Positions 8,140 to 19,467 of a stretch of DNA of 64,000 bases are shown piece after piece. A program made the translations under genes and the position numbers. How positions within the stretch are numbered: position 1 is the first letter of the stretch; the number at the start of each line of letters is the position of its first letter. The stretch spans positions 709,863-773,862 of the forward strand of contig NW_003314332.1 in the NCBI RefSeq assembly GCF_000143415.4, written 5' to 3'. The notes under the pieces are model-generated. The model was given only the letters and a program-made list of their open reading frames with translations, had not been told where the DNA came from and ran no database searches. The DNA is from Selaginella moellendorffii (Eukaryota; Streptophyta; Lycopodiopsida; Selaginellales; Selaginellaceae).

Positions 8140-10843
8140 CTAGCTGGAGCCCTGCGAGTACTCCAAGCGCTTCTCGATGTTTGCAGAAAACAATAGATGG
8201 AAGAGCCTTAGTGAAGATATCAGCAACCTGGGCCTCAGCTCTCCTCCCATCACTTGTTCTCTGATGTAGTGGTATTTTATTTGTATATGCTTCGTCCTGG
8301 CGTGATATCTCGGATTCTCTGAAAGAGCAATTGCTGATTGATTATCCGAGAGAATGACCGTGGGTCCTTGTTGCCGTAGCTGCATACTCGCTACAAGCTC
8401 ACAAAGCCAGCTCGCCTCTTGTGCTGCCCCTGTCAAAGCTAGATACTCCACTTCAGTTGTCGACAAGGCTGTCACAGCTTGCCGCTTGCTGCTCCAAGTT
8501 ACCACACCATCACCAAGGAAAAGGCAATAACCGGATGTAGACTTCTTGTCGTCTAAATCCCCTGCATAATCTGCATCGGCATAGCCTTGCAAAATAAATG
8601 CGTGACCAGAAACATGCCGTTGATAGCTCAGGCCAAAATTAGCAGTGCCTCTGAGATAGCGCAAGATGCACTTCACAGCTTGCCAATGTTGCCAGCCTGG
8701 ATTTGCCATATACTTAGCCACCTCTCCCACAGAATAAGCAATGTCTGGGCGGGTACAAACGGCCAAGTAGATTAAGCATCCAACGACCTGGCGATATGGC
8801 ACAAGATCCATCTGTTGCGTCTCAGCCTCACTAGGAGACATCTCAGCAGACAAATGAGTACTCGCTTGCATTGGAGTAACGGAAGGATTGAGGTTCTCAA
8901 GCCCAAACCTGCGCAATACTTCCTCCACATAAGCTCGTTGTGAGAGTGTCACAACTCCTGGTCGTGGTTGCTGAACTTGAATCCCAAGGAAAGTGTGCAC
9001 GGGGCCAAGATCTTGCATCTCAAACTGGGCTCCTAGCTTTCTCTTGATTTCAGCAAGAAGATACCATCGTCCACATACAAGGCCAAAATGACCAAAGCAC
9101 CATCCTCAATCTTCATATACACATTTGAGTCGGCATGGTTTTTCTGGAATCCAAGAGAAATCAGAAAAGAATCAGATGCATGGAGGCCATATAAAGCCTT
9201 CTTCAGCCGATAAATCCTCTGGCTCGGATCAAGGCCGGATGTAAACCTCCTCAGGAATTTCTCCATGTAAAAATGCAGTCTTCACATCCATTTGCTCCAC
9301 ATAAAGATCATGCTGCGCTGCTAAAGCAAGTAACAGCCTAGTAGAAGCCATCTTCACGACCGGGCTGAAAGTTTCTGTAAAGTCTATGCCTTCGATCTGA
9401 GTAAAGCCTCGTCCCACAAGCCTAGCTTTAAAGCACTGCACTTCTCCTGAAGGTCCAGCTTTCACGCAGAAAAGTAGCTTTGTCGAAACTACATTAGCAT
9501 TGTCAGGAACTTCATCAGGAAGATACCAGGTTTCATTTGTTGCATGAGCTCGCACCCCACACAGCAGCATAAGGAGATTTCTTAGCTTGTGCAAGCGTAA
9601 CAAGAATCTTCACCTCTGCTGCTGTGAACATAGCCGTTGAACTCTGATGATAAGAAGCTCTAGCAGCTGCTCGTGCTCGCTTCTCAGCTTGCTCTCGCTG
9701 ATAAGCTTCACCCTTCGCTGTATAGGTTAAAGGGCGACCAGAGCGGCTCAAGACCTGGATAATATCAGGGTCACTGTGACGCACAGGTTACCATACGCTC
9801 AGGTTCAGGAATATTGTGCTCGGGCTCAGGATCAGCAACCACCTCAGGAACGTGATCAGGCTCTGGAGCTCGTGTCACAGCAGAGGTTGAAGCTCCCCCT
9901 GCAGCTGGAGCATAAGCACAGCCAAGTCGAGGTAGAGGATCATCCTCCTCATCTTCCCATGGATGAAAGAAAACAGGCTGTGAGCTCGCCCTACTTTCTC
10001 CACAAAGAACCTGTAGAAGGAACTCCTGGATCCTTGTGACGTTGAAAATACACACGAGATTCATCAAAGATGACATCTCGACTCACAAACTCTTTCCTGA
10101 GTCTAGATGAAGGAGTCGATATCCTCGCTGCTCATCACTATAGCCCAGAAATATACACTTCTTGGATTTAACATCCAATTTCCCGCGTAGCTCATTAGGA
10201 ACATGAGAAAAAGCTAGACAGCCAAGCCTCATAAGGTGTCTTGCCTTGAATAGCTGTGGTCAACACCCTATTACGCATGGCTATCGCATGATCCCAAAAC
10301 CCTAGGAGGAAGACCAGCATCGGCAATCATCGTCCTAGCCAGCTCCACCACTGTCCTGTTAAACCGCTCAGCTACCCCGTTAAGCTCAGGAGTGTATGGA
10401 ACTGTGAATTAAATCAAGCTGGTTCTCCACTTCATGCTTATAAGCCTTAAATGCTAGCAAAGCTTCGTCCTTAGGAGCTAAGAACTTAACAGCCACATAC
10501 CTCGTAGCATCATCAATAAACGAAATAAAGTACCTCTTCTTGCGCTGTGTCATCACTTGAAAAGGGCCACATAAGTCTGAGTGAACCAGCTGAACTGAAC
10601 ACTCCCACCAGAGTTGAACGCCCGACGATGCTGCTTTCCCATGATGCATGGCTCGCATAATGGCATTGAAAAGGACGTGATGGCCAAGCCATCAACCACG
10701 TGGTCTCGCTGCAACTGCTGGATCGTCTTGTGATTCACGTGGCCAAGTCGACTTTGGATATCTGCAGTGATGAACTCGCAGATGAACTCACAGTAGCCAC
10801 TGCCATTGTAGCTAGCAGCTTCCCTGGAACAGAAACCTTGCAA
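8140..10843 (-). pseudogene. Copia pol remnant (integrase, reverse transcriptase, RNase H)
   Basis: Reading minus strand 10843 to 8140 gives the Ty1/copia order. First comes a GAG-pre-integrase HHCC-like segment (RLGHVNHKTIQQL, CEPCIMGKQHR), then an integrase core (SDLCGPFQV, FIDDATRY, YTPELNGVAERFNRT near 10.35 kb) and its C-terminal region (KKCIFLGYSDEQRGYR). Next are the RT N-lobe (IDFTETFSPVVKMASTRLLL, MDVKTAFLHGEIPEEVYI), the RT active-site LYVDD near 9.09 kb, and a C-terminal RT/RNase H segment (HTFLGIQVQQ, YADADYAGDLDDKKSTSGY). The pieces fall in at least five frames with stops between them, so no working protein is made. The RNase H end (8140-9018) is the best preserved, at 292 codons. 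Confidence 0.85.
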
Positions 10844-10858
10844 TCCATCCAGAACAGT

Positions 10859-11103
10859 CGTCCTATCTTGCTTGCTGAAGCCAAGAGAAAGCTAGGAGCC
10901 CAGTTTGAGATGCAAGATCTTGGCCCTGTGCACACTTTCCTTGGGATTCAAGTTCAGCAACCACGGCCAGGAGTTGTGACACTCTCACAACAAGCTTATG
11001 TGGAGGAAGTATTGCACAGGTTTATTAGAACCTCAATCCTTCTGTTACTCCAATGCAAGCAAGTACTCATTTTGTCTGTTGAGATGTCTCCTAGTGAGGC
11101 TTA
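10859..11103 (+). pseudogene. inverted Copia RT fragment
   Basis: Plus-strand frame matching the RT segment that lies on the minus strand at ~8830-9060, sharing EAKRKLGAQFEMQDLGPVHT and RPGVVTLSQ then AYVEEVL. It abuts the minus-strand GAG-pre-integrase region head to head at ~10858. It therefore comes from a second, oppositely oriented copy or from an internal inversion. It loses frame after HRF and stops at a TAG near 11101. Confidence 0.8.
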
Positions 11104-11149
11104 GACATAACATATGGAGCTTGTGCCATATTGCATATGTTGCTTAATT

Positions 11150-11249
11150 ATTCCATGTGAGGCAATTAGTTATCTACCCGTACTACAATTCCGCAGTGGA
11201 TACCTTCATCTGTGGATACTCCACACAAGCAACTAGTTATCCACCCGTA
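11150..11249. repeat. left part of 62-68 bp minisatellite
   Basis: About one and a half units of the same satellite that resumes at 18776. The Gypsy element split the array; the target duplication ccgta lies at 11245-11249. Confidence 0.8.
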
Positions 11250-12394
11250 TGTAAGGAACCGACTCCCCGAGATGTCGTAGGCTAAAGGATCCCCAAAAGC
11301 TTGACCGAAATGACAAAGAGTTCATCGGATGGGACCAAGTCGAGGATCGAGTCCAAGACCGACTCTAGGACCGAGTTCGAGATAGAGTCCGGAATCGAGT
11401 CCGAGACCGACTCGGGGACCGAGTTCGAGTCCGAGTTCGAGACCGAGTTCGAGACGGAGTCCGGATCCGAAATCGGGTCCGAGACCGAGTCCGAGGTCGA
11501 GTCCGAGGTCGGGTCCGAGATCGGGTCCGAGATCGGGTCCGTGATCGAGTCCGAACCCGAATCCGAAGTCGGATCCGAAATCGGGTCCGAGATCGAGCCA
11601 GAGACTAAGTCCAAATACTAATACGGGTCAAGGGGTGAAAGCCCAAAGCGTGCGTCTCCCGGGGGGGGGGCTGCAGGGGGTTCCAAAAGTATAGTAGGGA
11701 TAGTGAGGTCCAGGAACCAGTTTTGAAGGGACTCTCCAGTTGGGCTTCCAAACCGACTTGAGGTTGAGACTGGGACCGAGGGGCCTTGGGTGGGAGTGAG
11801 CATGGACTTGGCTGGTGCCGGAGGGGCCATCCAAGGAAGTGCTCAAGAGCAGCTCCCACTCCCGAAAGGGAAACCGATTGCGGTGCTCCCGGCTTATGTG
11901 GAGTGGTGCCCCACTTGAGTACCATGCGGCTCATTGGTCCTCGCCCTTCCTAGGGGCTTGGGCCTTCCTTCGGGATGGAAGTGGGGGGCGAGAGGTACCC
12001 ATACCGGGCCGCTAGGCCACGGTGTTTCGCCCCGGCATCCCGAAGCAAGTGTTGCACTCAAGACTTGGGATTTAGAGGGTCCCATGATCAAGTCTTGTGG
12101 TACCAAGGGATGTTAGGAACCTAGAAGCTTGGTGTGCTTGGCTGCTTGTGCTTGCGGGGAGTGTAGCCGAACCTTAAGTCCAGTCTAACCCGGGGAGGGG
12201 GATTGGGAGTGATTTGGGAATCCGTGGAAGGATGGCTAACACCCCGTTGCTCGTGCAGTGAGTAGCTGAAACCAAGTAGGAGCTGGTACCATAGGCGAGA
12301 ACCTTGGCGAGGGGACTTAGCAAAAGCCAAGGCAGTGTTGGACGGATAGACGAGGTAAGCTGGCAAATTGGAAAGGAAAAATTTGTGGCTTACA
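11250..12394 (+). repeat. 5' LTR of Gypsy element
   Basis: 1145-bp LTR. About 11335-11605 is a run of imperfect GAGTCCGAG/GAGTTCGAG-type hexamer and nonamer repeats that stays open in frames on both strands (Ser/Asp or Ser/Glu rich). This is a repeat artefact, not a gene. A G-homopolymer of 10 lies at ~11660. Confidence 0.95.
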
Positions 12395-12453
12395 ATTTGG
12401 TATCGGAGCCTTTATCTCAGTTCTAGCGAAGGATAGAGGCGGATTGCTGGGAG

Positions 12454-15400
12454 ATGGCAAGGGTAGGGCGTAAGCGAACCCAGGCGGAGACGGAACCTCC
12501 GCCGGAGCTGGAGCCTCCAGTTGAACAAGAGGCTATGGATGAGGAATCCTTGCATGAGGAGGACTCTAGTGAGGAAACTTCCAAACAGGAGTCCGGTGGC
12601 GAGGTTCGGTCGTCCAAGGCTCGATTGGACGTGCTAGAAGGACAGCTGGCACAGACCAATGCCCTGCTGGAGACTCTCGTACGCAAGTTAAAGCGTGACG
12701 AGAAGCGGAAGAAAAAGCGAAAGACTGCGGATGAAGGCAGCGCAGAAGGTGCGGACCCTTCGGCAGGGACTGAGGCAAAACCAGACAAGGTCGAACAGAC
12801 CGAAGTGGAATCAGTCCCTCAGGCAGTTCCCAAGTACAAACCAAAGCCCCCACCGGTGTTCAAGGGAGTGAACGACTATAAGGTTGTGGAGGATTGGTTT
12901 TACGATATGGAGGACTACTTCCGAGCGTTACGGTTACCGAGCTCGGAGAAGGTCCCATGTGCAAAACCATACTTGGCAGATAATGCCAAGTCTTGGTGGA
13001 GAACAACGGAGGCCAACGAAGGACCAGCGGCCACCTGGGACATGATGAAGGCGAGGATCCGCGCGACATACGTTCCTCCGAATGCCACTCTGCATCTGAG
13101 AGATGAGCTGAGTAGGCTGAAGCAGACTGGAACCATCCAGGAATATGTGAATGGGTTCATGGCAAAGAGGATACTTGTCACGGACATGGGGGATATGGAT
13201 GCGTTCCATGCCTTTATATCAGGTTTGCAAACCTGGGCTCGCGGTGAGGTGATGCGCTGGAACCCGACCAACTACAAGGAAGCGTTGGATGCGGCCATCA
13301 AGGTGCATTTCAACGATAACCTGCGAAAGGGGAACACGACGGGGTCGGGATCCACGTTTCACAAAGGGGCCAAACCGAGGGGAACATATAGCAGGGGGAA
13401 ATTCAAGAAGAGTTTCTCTAAGAATGAGTCCTCGGGATTCCGGAAAGGCAAATCCGGTGGCCAGCGAGCAAGTACGTGGGGGAGTCAAGCGAAAAGAGAC
13501 AAACCCACGGATAAAAAGGTCAAGTCATATAGCAGCGTGGGAAACAACGTATGCTACAACTGCGGTGAAGCGGGACACTTTTCGAGGGAATGTCCCTACC
13601 CGAAGAAGGCCAGAACCAATATGGCCATCAAGTCGGGTGAAGTCCAAAATGAGGTATGTGATCCAGTCCCTAACTCAAAGTTACTCATTACACAAGCAAC
13701 TTTGGTAGAGAGTCGTTCGCGACATCTACTAGCCCTCCGAGGGAAGCTCGGAGGTAGCTTTGTTAAGATCCTTATTGACACGGGTGCTTCGGATAATTTT
13801 GTGGCTGCAGACATAGTCCGGCAAGCCAGACTAACGGTGCAGCGGCTAGGCGAACCAAGGACTATAGAGTTTGTTCAAGGTAGCCAAAGCACCGATGAGG
13901 TACTTCGACAAGCGAGAGTCGAAGTGGGGACATGGAAAGTGGACATGGATTTCACCGTCTTGGACATGGCGGGATTTGACGTGATCTTCGGAATGGATTG
14001 GTTTAATCGGTTCGTGGTAGCCCTGCATGGACAAGGTAGGAACCTTGTGGTATTGGCGAATGCCCAAGGAAGAAGATCTAGGGTGGAGGCCTAGGATCTA
14101 AAGGTAGGGCAAAGCAAGGCCAAAGAGTCATGCTTAAACCTGGTGTCCACGAGAGGACAACTCACTAAAGGAACTAAGGCAGCCTTTTTGTGCTTACTCT
14201 CGGTGAAGAGTGACAAAAAGACAAGAACGGAAGAAGTACCTTTAGTGATCCAGCAGGTGCTGGACCAATTCCAGGATACGATGCCGGAGGAGCTACCGGC
14301 GGGGTTGCCCCCCGCACGACCGATAGAACATAAGATTGAGCTAGTCGAGGGTGCTGAGGCGGTGGTTCGTCCACCCTATCGATTGAACGAAAAAGAACTC
14401 AAGGAGCTCAAGAGCCAACTAGAGGAGTTGGTGGACAAAGGGTATGTTAGGTTGAGCAAGTCGCTGTATGGGGCGCCGGTGCTATTTGTGAAAAAGAAAG
14501 ATGGATCTATGCGCATGTGCATAGACTACCGGTTGCTCAACAAGTATACCAAGAAGAACAAGTACCCTTTGCCAAGGATCGAGGACCTGTTCGATAGGTT
14601 GGGAAAGGCAAAATACTTCTCGAGGATTGACCTAAGGTCAGGATACTACCAGATCAGGGTAGCTGAGGAAGATGTCGAGAAGACAACCTGTCGAACGAGG
14701 TATGGGAGCTTTGAGTTTCTGGTGATGCCCTTTGGGCTGTGCAATGCGCCGGCAACGTTTTCGGCGTTGATGAACCACATCTTTGTACCCTATCTGGATC
14801 ACTTCGTGGTCGTCTATATTGACGACATCCTGATCTATAGCGAGACGCTAGAGGAGCATGCCGAACACTTGGCGAAGGTGTTTGAGAAACTAAGGGAACA
14901 CAAACTGTATGCTAAAGAGAGCAAATGTGACTTTGCTCAACAAGAGGTAAAGTTTCTCGGGCATGTGGTGGGCCAGGACGGGCTCAAGGTGGACCTAGAG
15001 AAGGTCCAAGCGATCCAGGATTGGGAGCGACCATCGAATGTACATGAGTTGAGGGCATTCCTGGGGCTATGCAACTACTATCGAAAGTTTATCAGACACT
15101 ATTCGAGAGTAGCCCTGCCCTTAACGGACCAAACAGGAAAAGGGAAGATGGTATGGACAGCAGAATGCGAGGCGGCATTCATCCACCTCAAAGGGAAGTT
15201 GAGGAAGGCTCCCATATTGGCATTGCCAGACTTTGGTAAGGACTTTGAGGTAGAAACGGATGCTTCGGACTTTGCGTTGGGTGCAGTTCTGAAGCAAGAC
15301 AACCATCCGGTAGCGTTCTTCTCGAAGAAGCTGGACAAGGCTCAACGGAAGTGGCCTGCTCACGAGAAGGAATTGTTTGCGGTGGTCAAGGCACTCAAGG

Positions 15401-17225
15401 AGTGGCGACACTACCTTGGGAGACACTTCAAGGTTTACACGGACAATGTGGCAACGAAACACTTCTTGTCACAGCCCGACCTAAGAGGGAAACAAGGTCG
15501 GTGGGCCAATGCCTTGGCCGAGTTTGATTGCAAAATTCTGTACAAGCCTGGGAAGAGCAACATCGTGGCGGATGCGCTAAGTCGAAAAGCGAGCTTGAAG
15601 TTGGCAATATCCAGCGCAACAGCAACCTTCTGGGACGATGTGCGGACAGCATATGAGAACGATGGTCTAGCACAGGAAGTGTTGCTGAGGAATCTAGAGG
15701 CGCGGGAAGCTCACCAGAGAGGTGAGCTGCCAACGGAAGAGAAAACGGGCTATGCAGAACGCAACGGACTCATTTATTACAAGCAAACGAGGGTGTATGT
15801 TCCAGAAGGGGAACTAAGGAAGGTGGCCTTAGAAGAGTGTCATGACGGACCTCTTGCGGGACATGGTGGAGTGCCCAAGACGATGGGCTTACTCAAAAGG
15901 AAGTACCATTGGCCAGATATGGCTAAGGACGTCCAAGACTATGTAAAGACATGTCCAACATGTTAGCAGGTAAAAGCCGTGACCAAGGCTAGTGGGGGCT
16001 TGTTGCAAAGCATCCCAATTCCAGATCGCCCGTGGAAATGTCTTACAATGGACTTCATCACGGGACTCCCCCCAAGTGAGGGGTTTGATGCGATATTCGT
16101 GGTGGTGGACCGATTTTCAAAAATGGCACACTTCATACCCACCACAACAGATGTGGATGCGGAAGGTGTGGCAAAGCTGTTCTTTGAACAAGTGGTTCGA
16201 GTGCGGGGAAGACCAGAAGAGATCATCTCAGATCTAGATAAGATCTTCACCAGTAGGTTCTGGAGGACTCTCCTGGAACAGTATCGCACCAAGTTGAAAT
16301 TCAGCACAGCCTACCACCCACAGACAGGTATGGGGTATTGAGTCAAGTTGTTGGCCCTAACACTTCTTGACAGACGGACAAACGGAAAGGGTGAATAGGC
16401 AGCTGGAGGATTATTTGCGATGCTATGTCTCGGGAGACCAGACCGATTGGGTAAGTCATTTGGGACTTGCGGAAATGTGTTATAACAACTCACCACATTC
16501 GAGTATCGGGGTGAGTCCATGGGAAGTCATCAATGGGCGAGCTATTGAAGGTCCTGTGGAACTCGGCGTGGCCGAGTATCATGGAGAGTTGCCCGCAGTG
16601 GAGGCATTCACGGCGGAAAGACTCAGCATTTGGAATCTAGTGAGGGATTCCTTGGAACGGGCTCAACAAAGGCAAACTAAATACGCGAACCAGAAGCGTC
16701 GGGATGTAGAGTTCCAAGCTGGGGAGAAGGTGTGGCTGAACACCAAAAACCTCAGACTACCAAGTGGGATCAGCCGAAAGTTGACCCAAAGGTAAAGATG
16801 CATGTATTCCTGTAAATGAATTGATCTTGAGTTCCTTAAGCAGGTTCGCGGGGCCTTACGAGATTGAGGCACGAATCGGTAAAGTGGCTTACCGACTCCG
16901 ACTTCCTCGAGAGATGGGGAAGATGCACCCAGTGTTCCACGTGAACTTACTCAAGCCGTACTTTGAGGATCCGCTTCGCAAGGACCAAGTGAGACCTTTA
17001 CCTGAGGTTATCCAAGGGGAAGAGGAATACGAAGTCGAAGCCATCCTCAATGCGCGCAAGAGCAAGCGACAAGGACGCGAGGTGAGAGAGTTCCATGTGA
17101 AGTGGAAAGGATTTCCACACTGCGAAGCAACATGGGAACCGGAGGAGAACCTAGCGAACGCGCGAGATCTAGTGGAGGAATTTCTGCAAGGCAGAACTCT
17201 ATGTACTTATGCAAAATTCAATTAA
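12454..17225 (+). CDS. Gypsy gag-pol polyprotein with two amber stops and two intron-like gaps
   Basis: In one frame, 12454-16327 encodes gag (with zinc knuckle [15 protein letters not shown]), an aspartic protease ([12 protein letters not shown]), RT ([10 protein letters not shown], active-site YIDDI), RNase H ([14 protein letters not shown]) and integrase (HHCC finger, then [20 protein letters not shown]). This frame is interrupted only by TAG at 14092-14094, after protease, and TAG at 15964-15966, just after the CPTC of the integrase zinc finger. Two GT-AG gaps then occur, 16328-16373 (46 bp) and 16792-16843 (52 bp). Removing each restores the frame in the middle of conserved integrase motifs. 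The last exon-like part (16844-17225) encodes [18 protein letters not shown] and a chromodomain ([21 protein letters not shown]). Whether the stops are suppressed or are mutations is unknown. Confidence 0.9.
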
Positions 17226-17628
17226 AAATATCAATTTGCAAAGTTGAGCAAATGGCATATGTTGGGACCCGAAGGCGCGCCAAAGGTAAGCTAATTAGCA
17301 TGGGTTGGATAGGTCGACCAGGCGTAGGGCACTACGCCTGACTCCCCGCGGGGATGTCGAATCCGTAGACGTATTCTACGGAGGTTGGGTTCGAGTCCCA
17401 ACCCCCTAGTAAAGCAAGGCTGGGTTCAAGTCCCGACCCTATACTAGGGCGTGGTGAAGTGAGGAGTATAGGGACACCTATATTCCGTTGTCATGGGCTC
17501 TTGGCCGGGGAGGCTAACTTAGGCACACCGCTAAGTGGGGGGATGCCCCCGGAGACATGGACAACAAGTCGTAGGATAAAACGAGACGTTCGATGTGGGC
17601 ATCGAACTTCTTCTATGGGTGGTGGAGT
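17226..17628 (+). other. Gypsy 3' noncoding region with serial hairpins and tRNA-like arms
   Basis: Between the chromodomain stop and the 3' LTR. It contains a 9-bp stem (17319-17327/17332-17340), the palindrome CCCCGCGGGG (17344-17353), a 7-bp stem with 7-nt loop (17362-17368/17376-17382), and directly after it a 7-bp stem with loop TTCGAGT (17383-17389/17397-17403), which has the form of a tRNA T-arm. A second GGGTTCAAGTCCCG follows near 17412. No full tRNA cloverleaf closes. Confidence 0.6.
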
Positions 17629-18775
17629 TGTAAGGAACCGACTCCCCGAGATGTCGTAGGCTAAAGGATCCCCAAAAGCTTGACCGAAATGACAAAGAGT
17701 TCATCGGATGGGACCAAGTCGAGGATCGAGTCCAAGACCGACTCTAGGACCGAGTTTGAGATAGAGTCCGGAATCGAGTCCGAGACCGACTCGGGGACCG
17801 AGTTCGAGTCCGAGTTCGAGACCGAGTTCGAGACGGAGTCCGGATCCGAAATCGGGTCCGAGACCGAGTCCGAGGTCGAGTCCGAGGTCGGGTCCGAGAT
17901 CGGGTCCGAGATCGAGTCCGTGATCGAGTCCGAACCCGAATCCGAAGTCGGATCCGAAATCGGGTCCGAGATCGAGCCAGAGACTAAGTCCAAATACTAA
18001 TACGGGTCAAGGGGTGAAAGCCCAAAGCGTGCGTCTCCCAGGGGGGGGGGGCTGCAGGGGGTTCCAAAAGTATAGTAGGGATAGTGAGGTCCAGGAACCA
18101 GTTTTGAAGGGACTCTCCAGTTGGACTTCCAAACCGACTTGAGGTTGAGACTGGGACCGAGGGGCCTTGGGTGGGAGTGAGCATGGACTTGGCTGGTGCC
18201 GGAGGGGCCATCCAAGGAAGTGCTCAAGAGCAGCTCCCACTCCCGAAAGGGAAACCGATTGCGGTGCTCCCGGCTCATGTGGAGTGGTGCCCCACTTGAG
18301 TACCATGCGGCTCATTGGTCCTCGCCCTTCCTAGGGTCTTGGGCCTTCCTTCGGGATGGAAGTGGGGGGCGAGAGGTACCCATACCGAGCCGCTAGGCCA
18401 TGGTGTTTCGCCCCAGCATCCCGAAGCAAGTGTTGCACTCAAGACTTGGGATTTAGAGGGTCCCATGATCAAGTCTTGTGGTACCAAGGGATGTTAGGAA
18501 CCTGGAAGCTTGGTGTGCTTGGCTGCTTGTGCTTGCGGGGAGTGTAGCCGAACCTTAAGTCCAGTCTAACCCGGGGAGGGGGATTGGGAGTGATTTGGGA
18601 ATCCGTGGAAGGATGGCTAACACCCCGTTGCTCGTGCAGTGAGTAGCTGAAACCAAGTAGGAGCTGGTACCATAGGCGAGAACCTTGGCGAGGGGACTTA
18701 GCAAAAGCCAAGGCAGTGTTGGACGGATAGACGAGGTAAGCTGGCAAATTGGAAAGGAAAAATTTGTGGCTTACA
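17629..18775 (+). repeat. 3' LTR of Gypsy element
   Basis: 1147 bp, about 99% identical by eye to the 5' LTR. Differences are mostly C/T and G/A changes plus a one- or two-base difference in the G-run. Confidence 0.95.
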
Positions 18776-19467
18776 CCGTACTGCAGTCTCACAGTGAATA
18801 CCTTTATCCATTGATACTCCACACAATTGCTTCATCCACTCATACCTTCATCCGTGGATACTCCACATAGTTGCTTCATCCACTAGTACTACAGTCCCAT
18901 AGTGGATACCTTCATCCGTGGATACTCCACACAGTTGCCTCATCCACCCATACTGCAATCCCACAGTGGATACCTTCATGTGTGGAGTATTCCACATAGG
19001 CAACTAGTCATCCACCCGTACTGTAGTCCCACAGTGGATACCTTCATGTGTGGAGTATTCCACACAGGCAACTAGTCATCCACCTGTACTGCAGTCCCAC
19101 AGTGGATACTTTCATGTGTGAAGTATTCCACACAAGCAACTAGTCATCCACCCGTACTGCAGTCCCACAGTGGATACTTTCATGTGTGGAGTATTCCACA
19201 CAGGAAACTAATCATCCATCCGTACTGCAGTCCCACAATGGATACCTTCATGTGTGGAGTATTCCACACAGGCAACTAGTCATCCACCCATACTACAGTC
19301 CCACAGTGTATACCTTCATCCATGGATACTCCACACTGTTGCCTCATCCACCCGTACTACAGTTCTATAGTGGATACTTTCATCCGTGGATACTCCACAC
19401 AATTGCTTCATCCACCTGTACTGCAGTCCCACAATGGATACCTTCATCTGTGGATACTCCACACAAG
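18776..19467. repeat. minisatellite, ~10 units of 62-68 bp, each with a hairpin
   Basis: Unit starts are spaced 68 bp apart in the most regular part (about 19016, 19084, 19152, 19220). Each unit has a CCGTACTGCAGTCCCACAGT-like start, GGATACCTTCAT, then an inverted repeat such as TGTGTGGAGTATTCCACACA, then GGCAACTAGTCATCCAC. Open frames seen across it are repeat artefacts. Confidence 0.9.

Larger units (their letters stand above)
11250..18775 (+). mobile_element. chromovirus-type Gypsy LTR retrotransposon
   Basis: Full-length element of 7526 bp, flanked by the 5-bp target duplication CCGTA (11245-11249 and 18776-18780). Both LTRs begin TGTAAGG and end CTTACA. The primer-binding site TGGTATCGGAGCC (12398-12410) follows the 5' LTR, and a purine-rich tract precedes the 3' LTR. 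The interior encodes gag, protease, RT, RNase H, integrase and a C-terminal chromodomain, the mark of chromoviruses, whose chromodomain guides insertion to particular chromatin. The LTRs differ at about ten positions in 1145 bp by eye, so the insertion is recent. The element sits inside a minisatellite which itself sits inside an old Copia element. Confidence 0.95.

Noticed and set aside
11282-11621. ~106-110 codon acidic/Ser-rich frames on both strands, again at 17661-18000
   Set aside because: They come from the hexamer array in the Gypsy LTRs, are open on both strands at once and have no start context. Repeat artefact.
17380-17425. Possible tRNA gene (T-arm GGTTCGAGTCC)
   Set aside because: No acceptor-stem pairing and no canonical D-arm or anticodon loop. 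Kept only as tRNA-like structure.
18776-19467. CRISPR-like array
   Set aside because: Units are head-to-tail with no unique spacers, in a plant nuclear context; it is a minisatellite.
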